A stretch of DNA of 64,000 nt from NCBI GenBank assembly GCA_945910005.1, contig OX246744.1, positions 46,538,623 to 46,602,622 on the forward strand, written 5' to 3'. Position 1 is the stretch's first letter. Each line of letters begins with the position of its first letter. This DNA comes from Isoperla grammatica (Eukaryota; Arthropoda; Insecta; Plecoptera; Perlodidae). Below are positions 41,072-54,433 of this stretch, in pieces. The notes beneath the pieces were generated by a model. It saw only the letters and a program-made list of their open reading frames with translations, ran no database searches and had not been told where the DNA came from. The position numbers were made by a program, and so were the translations under genes.

Positions 41072-41421
41072 GGGTAGTCTCTACGTCAAAAACCGCAGAA
41101 AATATTCATTATTAAATTATATTTCAAGATTACAACAAGAAATCGAAAATCTAAATCAGCAGCGCACTATGTGTTGGTAAGCCCTACAGACTGAATAAAA
41201 TATTATAACCATTAGCGTAGTTATTTTGATTATGACTCGATAATTATTAATAAAATTAATTATTAAATAAAAAAATACTGATCATAATATAAGTCACGTG
41301 TAAGGCTTACTAAACTACAGTGCGCTGTTGATTCAGATTTTCGATTTCGAAGCCCATTCTTGTGATATAATTTAAAAATGAAAATGTTGTGCGGTTTTAG
41401 ACGTAGAGGTATCCTTCCCTG
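41065..41421. mobile_element. MITE family Q, copy 2
   Basis: Opposite orientation to Q1: starts GAGCGAAGGGTAGTCTCTAC and ends GTATCCTTCCCTG, followed by TTAA (41422-41425). The left TTAA is not preserved; the element abuts P3. Confidence 0.83.
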
Positions 41422-41425
41422 TTAA

Positions 41426-42461
41426 TAACCACTATGACGTTGAAACGTACGTACGTGGGGGAGGGGGGGGGGGGGGGCGAAGAGCGTTAGTACCAGCCCT
41501 GGCCACGGTCCCCCGCCTCGCAGGGCCGGCCATGTAACGACAACACCGTAATCGTTGCGTTGCACCCTCGACCGTTTAGAGGGGAGAAACTCTCAAACCC
41601 ACAATACTTGTCTGAAAACCTCGCCTTTAATCAACCCTATCAACCCTATTGAGCTTCATCAATCCCAGGAATCATTTTTGATAATACCCATCTACGCACA
41701 TACGGTGCAGTTTACCTAGCTCAAGCATGTGTTTTAACTAGAGTGGGGGATTTTTAAGCATTTTAAACTTATTAAATTTAGCGTTAACTTTTAGAAACTT
41801 ACCATTAATTAACGTTCATGAATACATCGATAAAAAGTTTAATTTTAATACATATTTTGATTACTTATTTTTTTTCTTACGGAAAATTACTCACCAACTA
41901 TGCAACAATTGTGTACAAATTAAATCTCTTTAATTACTTTCTGTAAAAAAAAAAACTAAAATTATATGCATACTTAGCACAAACGAATAATTGCTTTTTG
42001 TGAAAATAAGCAGAAACGAGTTATTTTACTGTTAATTAGCAAAAATGAAAAATATCAGCTAGGCCTAACCGATCAAAAGTCTGATAAATTAACCCTAAAC
42101 ATATTGTTCTTATAGTTTGAAGTGCCAAGGCCCATATCCCCAATGACAACTCGAGAAATGTTTCACAGAAGCCGGCCCTGTCCCATCACTTGTCACGTGT
42201 AGCGCTGACAGACTCAAGCCAATATCTGTAGAACCATCCGCTGCAATTAGTGCTGACATCCGCCATTACTCTCGTGTCAGCGCCATCTTATTGTATTCAT
42301 TAATATTATGCCGAGTTAAAGTGGCCCCAACGAAAGTATTCTGATGCTTACGACACAGCCGAGTCCAAGGTGACAACTTAAAGCTGCATACACGCGGTCA
42401 GTTTTTGGCCTCAAGGCGGCCGGCGTCAGGCCATCAATCGCGCATGCGCAGAATGCGCATT
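41426..42461. other. Intergenic DNA
   Basis: A G-rich tract lies at 41457-41477. 41740-42080 is AT-rich with no feature. No gene is supported. Confidence 0.5.
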
Positions 42462-43213
42462 AAGGCCGATCCACAATTGAAATAAGGGTTGAAATAAGAA
42501 TCCTTGAAATAGTGAAATAACAACCAACTGGTTCACAACAGTCCCGTAGTACCTTATTTCAACATAGGAGAGCGTTTCAATCGAGCACTGTTCGACCGGA
42601 TCTGACGCCATAATCACGGCCTACTCCAAACCTATAGCAGGCCGTGGCCAAATGTGGCTTTGCACTGCGACTTTTTTCCACTCGCAGCGCCAGCACCGCC
42701 AAACAACGAGCTGTCAAAATAATAAAATTGCAACATTATGAAGAAAACGAGGTATGGCAATAGTAACTGCTCACCAGTTAAAACGACTAATGATGGGCAA
42801 CCAAGTTGTGAACGTTTTGTATGTTTCTTGTTTGTTTTGAAGATTTGTTTTCAAAATCAGGATATTTTATTGTTTTGACAGCTTGATGTTTGCCGATCGA
42901 TTCATTATATTTGTTTCATTGTTGTAAAACAAGCTTGCAAGAAGCCTACCTAACGTGGACGACGACGACGACAATAACAACAACAACAACGACGATAATA
43001 TCCGGTTCGACTGGAGTAGGCCTTCTCTTCTCGAGCTTTGATTGGTTCGTCATAAGAAGTTGAAATAAGAAATGGAATTGAATAATTTCTTATGACTATT
43101 TCAATCCACTGTGACGGTTGTGAACCATAGCATTGTTATTGCATGTTCCATTTCGCTTAAACCTTATTGCTATTTCACTATTGCAACTCTTATTTCAATT
43201 GTGAATCCGCCTT
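42462..43213. mobile_element. MITE-like family R, copy 2, carrying MITE T
   Basis: Ends AAGGCCGATCCACAATTGAA and TTCAATTGTGAATCCGCCTT match R1. The right interior (TTCGTCATAAGAAGTTG, AAATGGAATTGAAT) matches R1 in reverse. T2 lies inside, next to a GAC/AAC-rich run at 42956-43000. Confidence 0.72.
42700..42955. mobile_element. MITE family T, copy 2, nested in R2
   Basis: CAAACAACGAGCTGTCAAAA to GCAAGCTTGCAAGAAGCCTA-type sequence, nearly identical to T1 at 8255-8510 and in the same orientation. Confidence 0.75.
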
Positions 43214-43520
43214 TACTCAACCCCATTCTTCCATTTAGTTTTGAAACGTCACAAGCGTGGAAAGTGTGGGCAGAGCCCCAATTTGTGACTGACTTTATTG
43301 AAGTATATACAAGAGACATCCGTGTCTTTGGAAAGTGAAATGTTCCGATTATATGCGAACAAACTTAAAAAGAAGGCAGCCTGTAATGCTTTGGTAGACT
43401 TTTGTTGAATTAAAGACCCGAGCATCAATGTCGAATTTATCAAAGCAAAAATATAATGTATAATATGCATTCAAGTACAAAATAATATAATACGAATGCA
43501 CTAACAAGCACATCCACCTC

Positions 43521-43764
43521 CACCCACTCAATAAATTCAAAGTTGTTCTGAATCGGCCTTGTTGATGCTGCCATTTGTCCGCAGGTGTTCGCACTGTCCA
43601 ATCACTGATTCATATGTTTCGTGTTTGAAATATCGATCTTTGATTGGTTATCGCTCACTCGTCGATGGTGTTCGAAGCCTACAGGGTTGGTTTAGTCACT
43701 TTAAATTAAAGTCCCCCACTGCAAATCAGTTTCGTTACTGAGTGGGTGGACTCTAAATGTGAAT

Positions 43765-43795
<31 letters not shown>

Positions 43796-43797
43796 TG
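43521..43797 (+). mobile_element. SINE2 copy, 5' truncated
   Basis: Plus-strand SINE2 body starting at AATAAATTCAAAGTTGTTCT and ending with CTGAGTGGGTGGAC, TGTGAATTTATT and about eight TTTA units. 43214-43520 before it holds nothing recognisable. Confidence 0.87.
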
Positions 43798-43937
43798 ACT
43801 GATGGTGACATTTCCATCCGGCCACCTTCAGGCCGTGGCCCTATCGTGTGTACGCAGAATCTCGAACGGGTCAGTCGGCCTCAAGGCGGACCGAAGGCCG
43901 CCTTCAGTCCAAAACTAACCGTGTGTATGCAACTTAA

Positions 43938-44317
43938 GAGCGAAGGATACCTCAACATCAATAACCGCAGACGATTCTCATTTTTTTTAACTATATCTCA
44001 AGATTGCAACACAAGATCGAAAATCCGAGTCGACAGCGCACTGTGTTGTGGTAAGCCCTACAGACTGAATGAAATATCATAACCATTAGCGTATAGTTAT
44101 TTTGATTATTACATCGATAATTAGTAACAAAATTAATTAGAAATAAAAACCATACAGATTATAATGTAAGGCACAATTAAGAGCATTCAGTATGTAGAGC
44201 TTACTAATCTACAGTGCGCTGTTGATTCAGATTTTCGATTTCGAAGTCCATTCTTGAGATATATTATTTAAAAATGAAAGTTCTATGCGGTTTTTGACGT
44301 AGGGATATCCTTCCTTG
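43938..44317. mobile_element. MITE family Q, copy 3
   Basis: Starts GAGCGAAGGATACCTCAACA after TTAA (43934-43937) and ends ATATCCTTCCTTG before TTAG (44318-44321), a one-base decay of the duplication. Both arms carry GTAAGCCCTACA-type and GATTTTCGATTTC motifs. Confidence 0.83.
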
Positions 44318-44333
44318 TTAGTTTTCTGCTTCT

Positions 44334-44660
44334 CTATTCGTAGGTTGCACGTACGTCACATCTTTGCGCGTGGCTGCCACATTTGTGATCAAACTTTGAC
44401 GTTGCCATGGAGAAACAATTGAAGGCTGTTGTGGTAGAACACAGAAATTCTTAGTTCTTTCAAATTCAGCGTGTTTTTTTTTAAATAAAATTAGTATGTG
44501 TCGTAATTTTTTCTTTCTGTATTACTTATGTTTACCTTTTAAATTCTAAATTAGGCTTATTTATCGAATTTGAATAGTATTTGTCAATGATCTTAGATTG
44601 GTCCTCATCAATTGTGTCGCAATCATGGCCGCTGTGACGTCACGTGGGAACTATGAATAG
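44334..44660. mobile_element. MITE family H, copy 1
   Basis: The ends CTATTCGTAGGTTGCACGTA and CACGTGGGAACTATGAATAG are inverted over about 26 bp. Interior GTTGCCATGGAGAAACAATT. H2 (54572-54894) is the same 325-bp element inverted and nested in G2. Confidence 0.83.
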
Positions 44661-45587
44661 TTCCTACCCTCAAATTGAAACGGGTCCATTAGGGATAATT
44701 AACTACTATCACTACTAATACTGAACACGCTGATTCAACGAAAATAAACACATTCCTCACGTTCTTTCACACATTCGTAAATGAAGACTTTTGCTTAGTA
44801 GATTGCACAATGTAGTAACGTATATAACATATATGCATTTTATCCTCTATTTTGGTCCTATAGTTTAGTTTAGATTAGTTTAGTTTAGTTTAGATTAGAT
44901 TAGATTAGCCTACCTATCTACATTTATGCTTACAAATTATCTTACTGCAAATAATGTTGAATTGTTTTACTGATAAACACTATCGCAATAAGTTAGCACA
45001 TAATTACTACTTGTTTAAACTAGTATACTACAAATAATATCAAGTATGGATACATGTTAATGTTTATCTTTGTCTACTATGTTAACCTAGTCCACGTAAA
45101 AGAGATGCTCCATACACACACAAGTCTCCTCATGTGGCGGAGGATCTATAAAAATATATATTTTAGTATTTGATAAAATGTATTAAATGCAAATAAATAA
45201 ATTGAAATAGAAATAGAAATTGAAATTGAAATATACATAGATACATAACACATATACAACAATATAGACAGTAGATTGCCTCATTGGTCACGTGCGCTGC
45301 TGCGTTCGGGGATCTCAGAATTCCAAATCCGTTCGATAATGTAGGGAATACTCGTCTTAATTTCACTCACTATTGTAATTACTCTCGGCCGAGTGAGATT
45401 GGTAATGCGGTACTTTATACAGCCATGCACAGATATTATTGCGGCGCTTCACTCAATCAGTTAAGTAAGAGGGGCTGTTGAGAAAGATATGTCCCAGATT
45501 GAGACACAACTCACGGGGGACTCTGAGAATAGCGTTGACTGGCACGCGTGCCTCAATAGCATGCGTGATGCGTACACGCTGTTGGCC
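44661..45587. other. Intergenic DNA with a possible LINE 3' end
   Basis: 44867-44910 has GTTTAGTTTAGATTAG repeats. 45120-45245 has GTCTCCTCATGTGGCGGAGG, which can form a hairpin, then AAATAAATAAATTG and a GAAATA-type run: an arrangement like CR1/L2 LINE 3' ends. No coding part is present. Confidence 0.4.
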
Positions 45588-45668
45588 CACTACGTGGCGC
45601 ACATATGCTGTTTGCCCACTAAGTGGCGCACATATGCTGTTTGTCCACTAAGTGGCGCACATATGCAA
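45588..45668. repeat. 29-bp tandem repeat, three units
   Basis: CACTAAGTGGCGCACATATG followed by CTGTTTGYC, repeated three times, the last unit partial. Confidence 0.9.
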
Positions 45669-46010
45669 TAATAGCTCGTCTCTCAGATATTTCTTTCTTT
45701 TAAAATTCATTTTTTTTAATATCACATTTTTCTGCACTATCTATTTACTTATTTTTAATTAAATTTAGTTCCTTTTATTATTTAGTATCTTTGTTACTAT
45801 GTTTTCTGTTTTGTATTTAGTATCTTATTTCGTCGTGCTTTGGTCTTCATGTTGTTAGCCTTTAGGTTTCAATTATTCCTGTTTTTAATAAATAGTTTTA
45901 TATGTTCACTGTCATATTTATAGTTTAAGGTTACTTTTAGGTGCTTTTAGTATGGGTTGGTTGTCACTCCTTGTGTTTGGAGCCGAGCTATTTTCTGCCA
46001 ACCCCTATTC

Positions 46011-46382
46011 AAGGGATGGTGAACCTTTTAGAGCCTGAGTGCCATTATTCACATTCACAAACTATCAAAGTTGCCACATTATCAAAAAAGGGCATGGTCA
46101 AATTTTAACGTAGTTTTTATTATAGCTTTTTAAATAATTATTGTGTTTTGCGGGGAATGAAATTGCCAGTTTATCAGTTTTTAATGTTGTGATTGTTCCA
46201 CATAATGTAGCATGTGAGCGAAACCCCGCCGGATACGAAATTTGTGCACCCAAATTTCTCTAAATGCCTGAAAAACGGGTTTGAAGTGTGGCCAATTTCA
46301 TCCCGATACATGTTAAACATGTTTCTGCCAGCAGGTCTTCGCGGGCCACACTGGCACTCGTGCCATTGGTTTGCCATCCCTG
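46011..46382. mobile_element. hAT-type MITE with perfect 8-bp duplication
   Basis: Ends AAGGGATGGTGAACC and GGTTTGCCATCCCTG are inverted (expected CAGGGATGG; the first base is mutated). CCCTATTC flanks both sides (46003-46010 and 46383-46390). GAGTGCC and GGCACTCGTGCC lie just inside. 372 bp, no transposase. The TIR style is that of Charlie-like hAT elements. The AT-rich DNA at 45669-46002 has no feature. Confidence 0.9.
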
Positions 46383-46390
46383 CCCTATTC

Positions 46391-47229
46391 ATTATATTGA
46401 AATGAATAGAAATATTTAACAAAAACATAAATACATAAGGTGTAGGTGTGTAAGTTAGTCACAAATAAAATGTTGCGACCAACTTCTCATATCAGCAATT
46501 TCAAATAAGAGAGAAGCGGCCACAAGGACGCAGGAAATAACATCCACACGCTGGCAAACTGACCACTTATGTATAGTTAATAACAACACAATCAGAAATA
46601 ATGTAGAAATAAACAAATATAAAACAAAAGTATACATTTCTAATGATGTAATAAAAATTATAAAAACAAACCAAAGTAGGCTATCTATTGAAATTTAAAA
46701 AAAGTAAAAATGCGCGAGAAATAAGACACCCACTCGAAAAGCGAGTAAATTTTGTATTTAAATTTAAATCGATTTGACAAAAGTGAAACCTGTATTTTGA
46801 ATTTTATTCTTTTTCAAGTAATTTGTTGTTAATTATGAAACAAATATATAACAGCAGTATAATATTTAAACACTTTTATTTTATTAAAATTTGTATAAGA
46901 AATAAACTATAATTGCTTTGTATCATATAATAATGTAATTTAACAACTTATCAATCAGCTAAATTGTAACTTAGTTAAACTTGATGTGATTGCCAATATA
47001 ACCATGCACGTGCAATTGTAATTGAAATTGTAATCTTGAACTTGTAAAAAAAAAATAAAAATTATGGAAATACATAATGTAAAATGTAAATGTAAAATAA
47101 ATACTATTGTATGCTTTTCTTAAAATATAGTCCATGGCGTAAATGCTCGTATGTTTTATCTCGATGTGACAGTTTGGCAACAGCGCGCGTGCGCCGCACC
47201 CCCGCCCTAACGCGCGCTATGTGATAAAT
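46391..47229. other. AT-rich intergenic DNA
   Basis: No gene or repeat family was recognised. 47175-47220 is a short CG-rich patch just before the satellite. Confidence 0.5.
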
Positions 47230-50200
47230 GCGGTGTCGGCGTGGGTACCACGGCCAGTGTACATCACGACAGTACGAGCGGAGGACATATCAGGTAGGCA
47301 GTGCACTACCTCTCTCACACGGCCCCCTAAACACTCACAAACACAGCCAGTGTACTTCTTGACGGGACGAGGACATTATCAGGTGGGCAGTGCACTACAT
47401 GGGTACTACCTCTCTCACACGGCCCCCTAAACACTCACAAACACAGCCAGTGTACTTCTTGACGGGACGAGGACATTATCAGGTGGGCAGTGCACTACCT
47501 CTCTCACACGGCCCCCTAAACACTCACAAACACAGCCAGTGTACTTCTTGACGGGACGAGGACATTATCAGGTGGGCAGTGCACTACATGGGTACTACCT
47601 CTCTCACACGGCCCCCTAAACACTCACAAACACAGCCAGTGTACTTCTTGACGGGACGAGGACATTATCAGGTGGGCAGTGCACTACATGGGTACTACCT
47701 CTCTCACACGGCCCCCTAAACACTCACAAACACAGCCAGTGTACTTCTTGACGGGACGAGGACATTATCAGGTGGGCAGTGCACTACATGGGTACTACCC
47801 CTCTCACACGGCCCCCTAAACACTCACAAACACAGTCAGTGTACTTCTTGACGGGACGAGGACATTATCAGGTGGGCAGTGCACTACATGGGTACTACCT
47901 CTCTCACACGGCCCCCTAAACACTCACAAACACAGCCAGTGTACTTCTTGACGGGACGAGGACATTATCAGGTGGGCAGTGCACTACCTCTCTCACACGG
48001 CCCCCTAAACACTCACAAACACAGCCAGTGTACTTCTTGACGGGACGAGGACATTATCAGGTGGGCAGTGCACTACATGGGTACTACCTCTCTCACACGG
48101 CCCCCTAAACACTATCAAACACAGCCAGTGTACTTCTTGACGGGACGAGGACATTATCAGGTGGGCAGTGCACTACCTCTCTCACACGGCCCCCTAAACA
48201 CTCACAAACACAGCCAGTGTACTACTTGACGGGACGAGGACATTATCAGGTGGGCAGTGCACTACCTCTCTCACACGGCCCCCTAAACACTCACAAACAC
48301 AGCCAGTGTACTTCTTGACGGGACGAGGACATTATCAGGTGGGCAGTGCACTACATGGGTACTACCTCTCTCACACGGCCCCCTAAACACTCACAAACAC
48401 AGCCAGTGTACTTCTTGACGGGACGAGGACATTATCAGGTGGGCAGTGCACTACATGGGTACTACCTCTCTCACACGGCCCCCTAAACACTCACAAACAC
48501 AGCCAGTGTACTTCTTGACGGGACGAGGAGATTATCAGGTGGGCAGTGCACTACATGGGTACTACCTCTCTCACACGGCCCCCTAAACACTCACAAACAC
48601 AGCCAGTGGACTTCTTGACGGGACGAGGACATTATCAGGTGGGCAGTGCACTACCTCTCTCACACGGCCCCCTAAACACTCACAAACACAGCCAGTGTAC
48701 TTCTTGACGGGACGAGGACATTATCAGGTGGGCAGTGCACTACATGGGTACTACCTCTCTCACACGGCCCCCTAAACACTCACAAACACAGCCAGTGTAC
48801 TTCTTGACGGGACGAGGACATTATCAGGTGGGCAGTGCACTACCTCTCTCACACGGCCCCCTTAACACTCACAAACACAGCCAGTGTACTTCTTGACGGG
48901 ACGAGGACATTATCAGGTGGGCAGTGCACTACCTCTCTCACACGGCCCCCTAAACACTCACAAACACAGCCAGTGTACTTCTTGACGGGACGAGGACATT
49001 ATCAGGTGGGCAGTGCACTTCCTCTCTCACACGGCCCCCTAAACACTCACAAACACAGCCAGTGTACTTCTTGACGGGACGAGGACATTATCAGGTGGGC
49101 AGTGCACTACCTCTCTCACACGGCCCCCTTAACACTCACAAACACAGCCAGTGTACTTCTTGACGGGACGAGGACATTATCAGGTGGGCAGTGCACTACC
49201 TCTCTCACACGGCCCCCTAAACACTCACAAACACAGCCAGTGTACTTCTTGACGGGACGAGGACATTATCAGGTGGGCAGTGCACTTCCTCTCTCACACG
49301 GCCCCCTAAACACTCACAAACACAGCCAGTGTACTTCTTGACGGGACGAGGACATTATCAGGTGGGCAGTGCACTTCCTCTCTCACACGGCCCCCTAAAC
49401 ACTCACAAACACAGCCAGTGTACTTCTTGACGGGACGAGGACATTATCAGGTAGGCAGTGCACTACATGGGTACTACCTCTCTCACACGGCCCCCTAAAC
49501 ACTCACAAACACAGCCAGTGTACTTCTTGACGGGACGAGGACATTATCAGGTGGGCAGTGCACTACCTCTCTCACACGGCCCCCTAAACACTCACAAACA
49601 CAGCCAGTGTACTTCTTGACGGGACGAGGACATTATCAGGTGGGCAGTGCACTTCCTCTCTCACACGGCCCCCTAAACACTCACAAACACAGCCAGTGTA
49701 CTTCTTGACGGGACGAGGACATTATCAGGTAGGCAGTGCACTACATGGGTACTACCTCTCTCACACGGCCCCCTAAACACTCACAAACACAGCCAGTGTA
49801 CTTCTTGACGGGACGAGGACATTATCAGGTGGGCAGTGCACTACATGGGTACTACCTCTCTCACACGGCCTCCTAAACACTCACAAACACAGCCAGTGTA
49901 CTTCTTGACGGGACGAGGACATTATCAGGTGGGCAGTGCACTACATGGGTACTACCTCTCTCACACGGCCCCCTAAACACTCACAAACACAGCCAGTGTA
50001 CTTCTTGACGGGACGAGGACATTATCAGGTGGGCAGTGCACTACCTCTCTCACACGGCCCCCTTAACACTCACAAACACAGCCAGTGTACTTCTTGACGG
50101 GACGAGGACATTATCAGGTGGGCAGTGCACTACATGGGTACTACCTCTCTCACACGGCCTCCTAAACACTCACAAACACAGCCAGTGTACTTCTTGACGG

Positions 50201-53200
50201 GACGAGGACATTATCAGGTGGGCAGTGCACTACATGGGTACTACCTCTCTCACACGGCCCCCTAAACACTCACAAACACAGCCAGTGTACTTCTTGACGG
50301 GACGAGGACATTATCAGGTGGGCAGTGCACTACCTCTCTCACACGGCCCCCTAAACACTCACAAACACAGCCAGTGTACTTCTTGACGGGACGAGGACAT
50401 TATCAGGTGGGCAGTGCACTTCCTCTCTCACACGGCCCCCTAAACACTCACAAACACAGCCAGTGTACTTCTTGACGGGACGAGGACATTATCAGGTGGG
50501 CAGTGCACTACCTCTCTCACACGGCCCCCTAAACACTCACAAACACAGCCAGTGTACTTCTTGACGGGACGAGGACATTATCAGGTAGGCAGTGCACTAC
50601 ATGGGTACTACCTCTCTCACACGGCCCCCTAAACACTCACAAACACAGCCAGTGTACTTCTTGACGGGACGAGGACATTATCAGGTGGGCAGTGCACTAC
50701 CTCTCTCACACGGCCCCCTAAACACTCACAAACACAGCCAGTGTACTTCTTGACGGGACGAGGACATTATCAGGTGGGCAGTGCACTTCCTCTCTCACAC
50801 GGCCCCCTAAACACTCACAAACACAGCCAGTGTACTTCTTGACGGGACGAGGACATTATCAGGTAGGCAGTGCACTACATGGGTACTACCTCTCTCACAC
50901 GGCCCCCTAAACACTCACAAACACAGCCAGTGTACTTCTTGACGGGACGAGGACATTATCAGGTGGGCAGTGCACTACATGGGTACTACCTCTCTCACAC
51001 GGCCCCCTAAACACTCACAAACACAGCCAGTGTACTTCTTGACGGGACGAGGACATTATCAGGTAGGCAGTGCACTACATGGGCACTACCTCTCTCACAC
51101 GGCCCCCTAAACACTCACAAACACAGCCAGTGTACTTCTTGACGGGACGAGGACATTATCAGGTGGGCAGTGCACTACCTCTCTCACACGGCCCCCTTAA
51201 CACTCACAAACACAGCCAGTGTACTTCTTGACGGGACGAGGACATTATCAGGTGGGCAGTGCACTACCTCTCTCACACGGCCCCCTAAACACTCACAAAC
51301 ACAGCCAGTGTACTTCTTGACGGGACGAGGACATTATCAGGTGGGCAGTGCACTACATGGGTACTACCCCTCTAACACGGCCCCCTAAACACTCACAAAC
51401 ACAGCCAGTGTACTTCTTGACGGGACGAGGACATTATCAGGTAGGCAGTGCACTACATGGGTACTACCTCTCTCACACGGCCCCCTAAACACTCACAAAC
51501 ACAGCCAGTGTACTTCTTGACGGGACGAGGACATTATCAGGTAGGCAGTGCACTACATGGGTACTACCTCTCTCACACGGCCCCCTAAACACTCACAAAC
51601 ACAGCCAGTGTACTTTTTGACGGGACGAGGACATTATCAGGTGGGCAGTGCACTTCCTCTCTCACACGGCCCCCTAAACACTCACAAACACAGCCAGTGT
51701 ACTTCTTGACGGGACGAGGACATTATCAGGTGGGCAGTGCACTACCTCTCTCACACGGCCCCCTAAACACTCACAAACACAGCCAGTGTACTTCTTGACG
51801 GGACGAGGACATTATCAGGTGGGCAGTGCACTACCTCTCTCACACGGCCCCCTAAACACTCACAAACACAGCCAGTGTACTTCTTGACGGGACGAGGACA
51901 TTATCAGGTGGGCAGTGTACTACCTCTCTCACACGGCCCCCTAAACACTCACAAACACAGCCAGTGTACTTCTTGACGGGACGAGGACATTATCAGGTGG
52001 GCAGTGCACTACCTCTCTCACACGGCCCCCTAAACACTCACAAACACAGCCAGTGTACTTCTTGACGGGACGAGGACATTATCAGGTGGGCAGTGCACTA
52101 CCTCTCTCACACGGCCCCCTAAACACTCACAAACACAGCCAGTGTACTTCTTGACGGGACGAGGACATTATCAGGTGGGCAGTGCACTACATGGGTACTA
52201 CCTCTCTCACACGGCCCCCTAAACACTCACAAACACAGCCAGTGTACTTCTTGACGGGACGAGGACATTATCAGGTGGGCAGTGCACTACATGGGTACTA
52301 CCCCTCTCACACGGCCCCCTAAACACTCACAAACACAGCCAGTGTACTTCTTGACGGGACGAGGACATTATCAGGTGGGCAGTGCACTACCTCTCTCACA
52401 CGGCCCCCTAAACACTCACAAACACAGCCAGTGTACTTCTTGACGGGACGAGGACATTATCAGGTGGGCAGTGCACTACATGGGTACTACCTCTCTCACA
52501 CGGCCCCCTAAACACTCACAAACACAGCCAGTGTACTTCTTGACGGGACGAGGACATTATCAGGTGGGCAGTGCACTACATGGGTACTACCTCTCTCACA
52601 CGACCCCCTAAACACTCACAAACACAGCCAGTGTACTTCTTGACGGGACGAGGACATTATCAGGTGGGCAGTGCACTACATGGGTACTACCTCTCTCACA
52701 CGGCCCCCTAAACACTCACAAACACAGCCAGTGTACTTCTTGACGGGACGAGGACATTATCAGGTGGGCAGTGCACTACATGGGTACTACCTCTCTCACA
52801 CGGCCCCCTAAACACTCACAAACACAGCCAGTGTACTTCTTGACGGGACGAGGACATTATCAGGTGGGCAGTGCACTACATGGGTACTACCTCTCTCACA
52901 CGGCCCCCTAAACACTCACAAACACAGCCAGTGTACTTCTTGACGGGACGAGGACATTATCAGGTGGGCAGTGCACTACCTCTCTCACACGGCCCCCTAA
53001 ACACTCACAAACACAGCCAGTGTACTTCTTGACGGGACGAGGACATTATCAGGTGGGCAGTGCACTACATGGGTACTACCTCTCTCACACGGCCCCCTAA
53101 ACACTCACAAACACAGCCAGTGTACTTCTTGACGGGACGAGGACATTATCAGGTGGGCAGTGCACTACATGGGTACTACCTCTCTCACACGGCCCCCTAA

Positions 53201-54200
53201 ACACTCACAAACACAGCCAGTGTACTTCTTGACGGGACGAGGACATTATCAGGTGGGCAGTGTACTACCTCTCTCACACGGCCCCCTAAACACTCACAAA
53301 CACAGCCAGTGTACTTCTTGACGGGACGAGGACATTATCAGGTGGGCAGTGCACTACATGGGTACTACCTCTCTCACACGACCCCCTAAACACTCACAAA
53401 CACAGCCAGTGTACTTCGTGACAGGACGAGGACATTATCAGGTGGGCAGTGCACTACATGGGTACTACCTCTCTCACGGCCCCCTAAACACTCACAAACA
53501 CAGCCAGTGTACTTCTTGACGGGACGAGGACATTATCAGGTGGGCAGTGCACTACATGGGTACTACCTCTCTCACACGGCCCCCTAAACACTCACAAACA
53601 CAGCCAGTGTACTTCTTGACGGGACGAGGACATTATCAGGTGGGCAGTGCACTACATGGGTACTACCTCTCTCACACGGCCCCCTAAACACTATCAAACA
53701 CAGCCAGTGTACTTCTTGACGGGACGAGGACATTATCAGGTGGGCAGTGCACTACATGGGTACTACCCCTCTCACACGGCCCCCTAAACACTCACAAACA
53801 CAGCCAGTGTACTTCTTGACGGGACGAGGACATTATCAGGTGGGCAGTGCACTACATGGGTACTACCTCTCTCACACGGCCCCCTAAACACTCACAAACA
53901 CAGCCAGTGTACTTCTTGACGGGACGAGGACATTATCAGGTGGGCAGTGCACTACCTCTCTCACACGGCCCCCTAAACACTCACAAACACAGCCAGTGTA
54001 CTTCTTGACGGGACGAGGACATTATCAGGTGGGCAGTGCACTACATGGGTACTACCTCTCTCACACGGCCCCCTAAACACTCACAAACACAGCCAGTGTA
54101 CTTCTTGACGGGACGAGGACATTATCAGGTGGGCAGTGCACTACCTCTCTCACACGGCCCCCTAAACACTCACAAACACAGCCAGTGTACTTCTTGACGG
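47230..54200. repeat. Large satellite of 100-bp and 89-bp units, about 70 copies
   Basis: The unit runs GGCAGTGCACTAC, an optional ATGGGTACTAC, CTCTCTCACACGGCCCCCTA, AACACTCACAAACACAGCC, AGTGTACTTCTTGACGGGAC and GAGGACATTATCAGGTG. With the optional 11 bp it is 100 bp, without it 89 bp. The 11-bp piece is bounded by ACTAC on both sides, so slippage explains the two forms. Marker variants (GTAGGCAG, CACTTCC, CCCTTAAC, GGCCTCC) define higher-order structure: a trimer of 267 bp at 48835 and 49102, a 289-bp trimer near 49836/50125, and a 12-unit block of 1,134 bp (49458 to 50592). The first unit (47230-47300) is diverged; the array ends abruptly at 54200. GTG-initiated ORFs inside are incidental. 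Confidence 0.98.
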
Positions 54201-54433
54201 ATCGTTAATCCTTCCTATCTTTAAACTGGTATTCAATTCAAAGTTTGGAAAATTGTTATCGCAATCAACAGATAATGTTTTTAAATGGAAAATTATAAAG
54301 TTTGATCGGTTTTGCTCTTCACGCCAACGTCATATTTATTTTGAAACCCAAGAAGGTGTACGCGCGATACTTTTGGTCGCTCATCTTTGCATGAGTCAAC
54401 CGTTAAATCCCGAAACGTCTGTTTCTAAACCAG

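Noticed and set aside
48835..51388. Repeated ORFs of 72-79 codons in the 47-54 kb satellite
   Set aside because: They start at GTG, recur every 267 bp because three 89-bp units restore the frame, and are interrupted by stops whenever a 100-bp unit occurs.
47230..54200. CRISPR array
   Set aside because: The units are tandem without unique spacers, the 11-bp difference is a fixed indel, and the context is eukaryotic with no cas genes.
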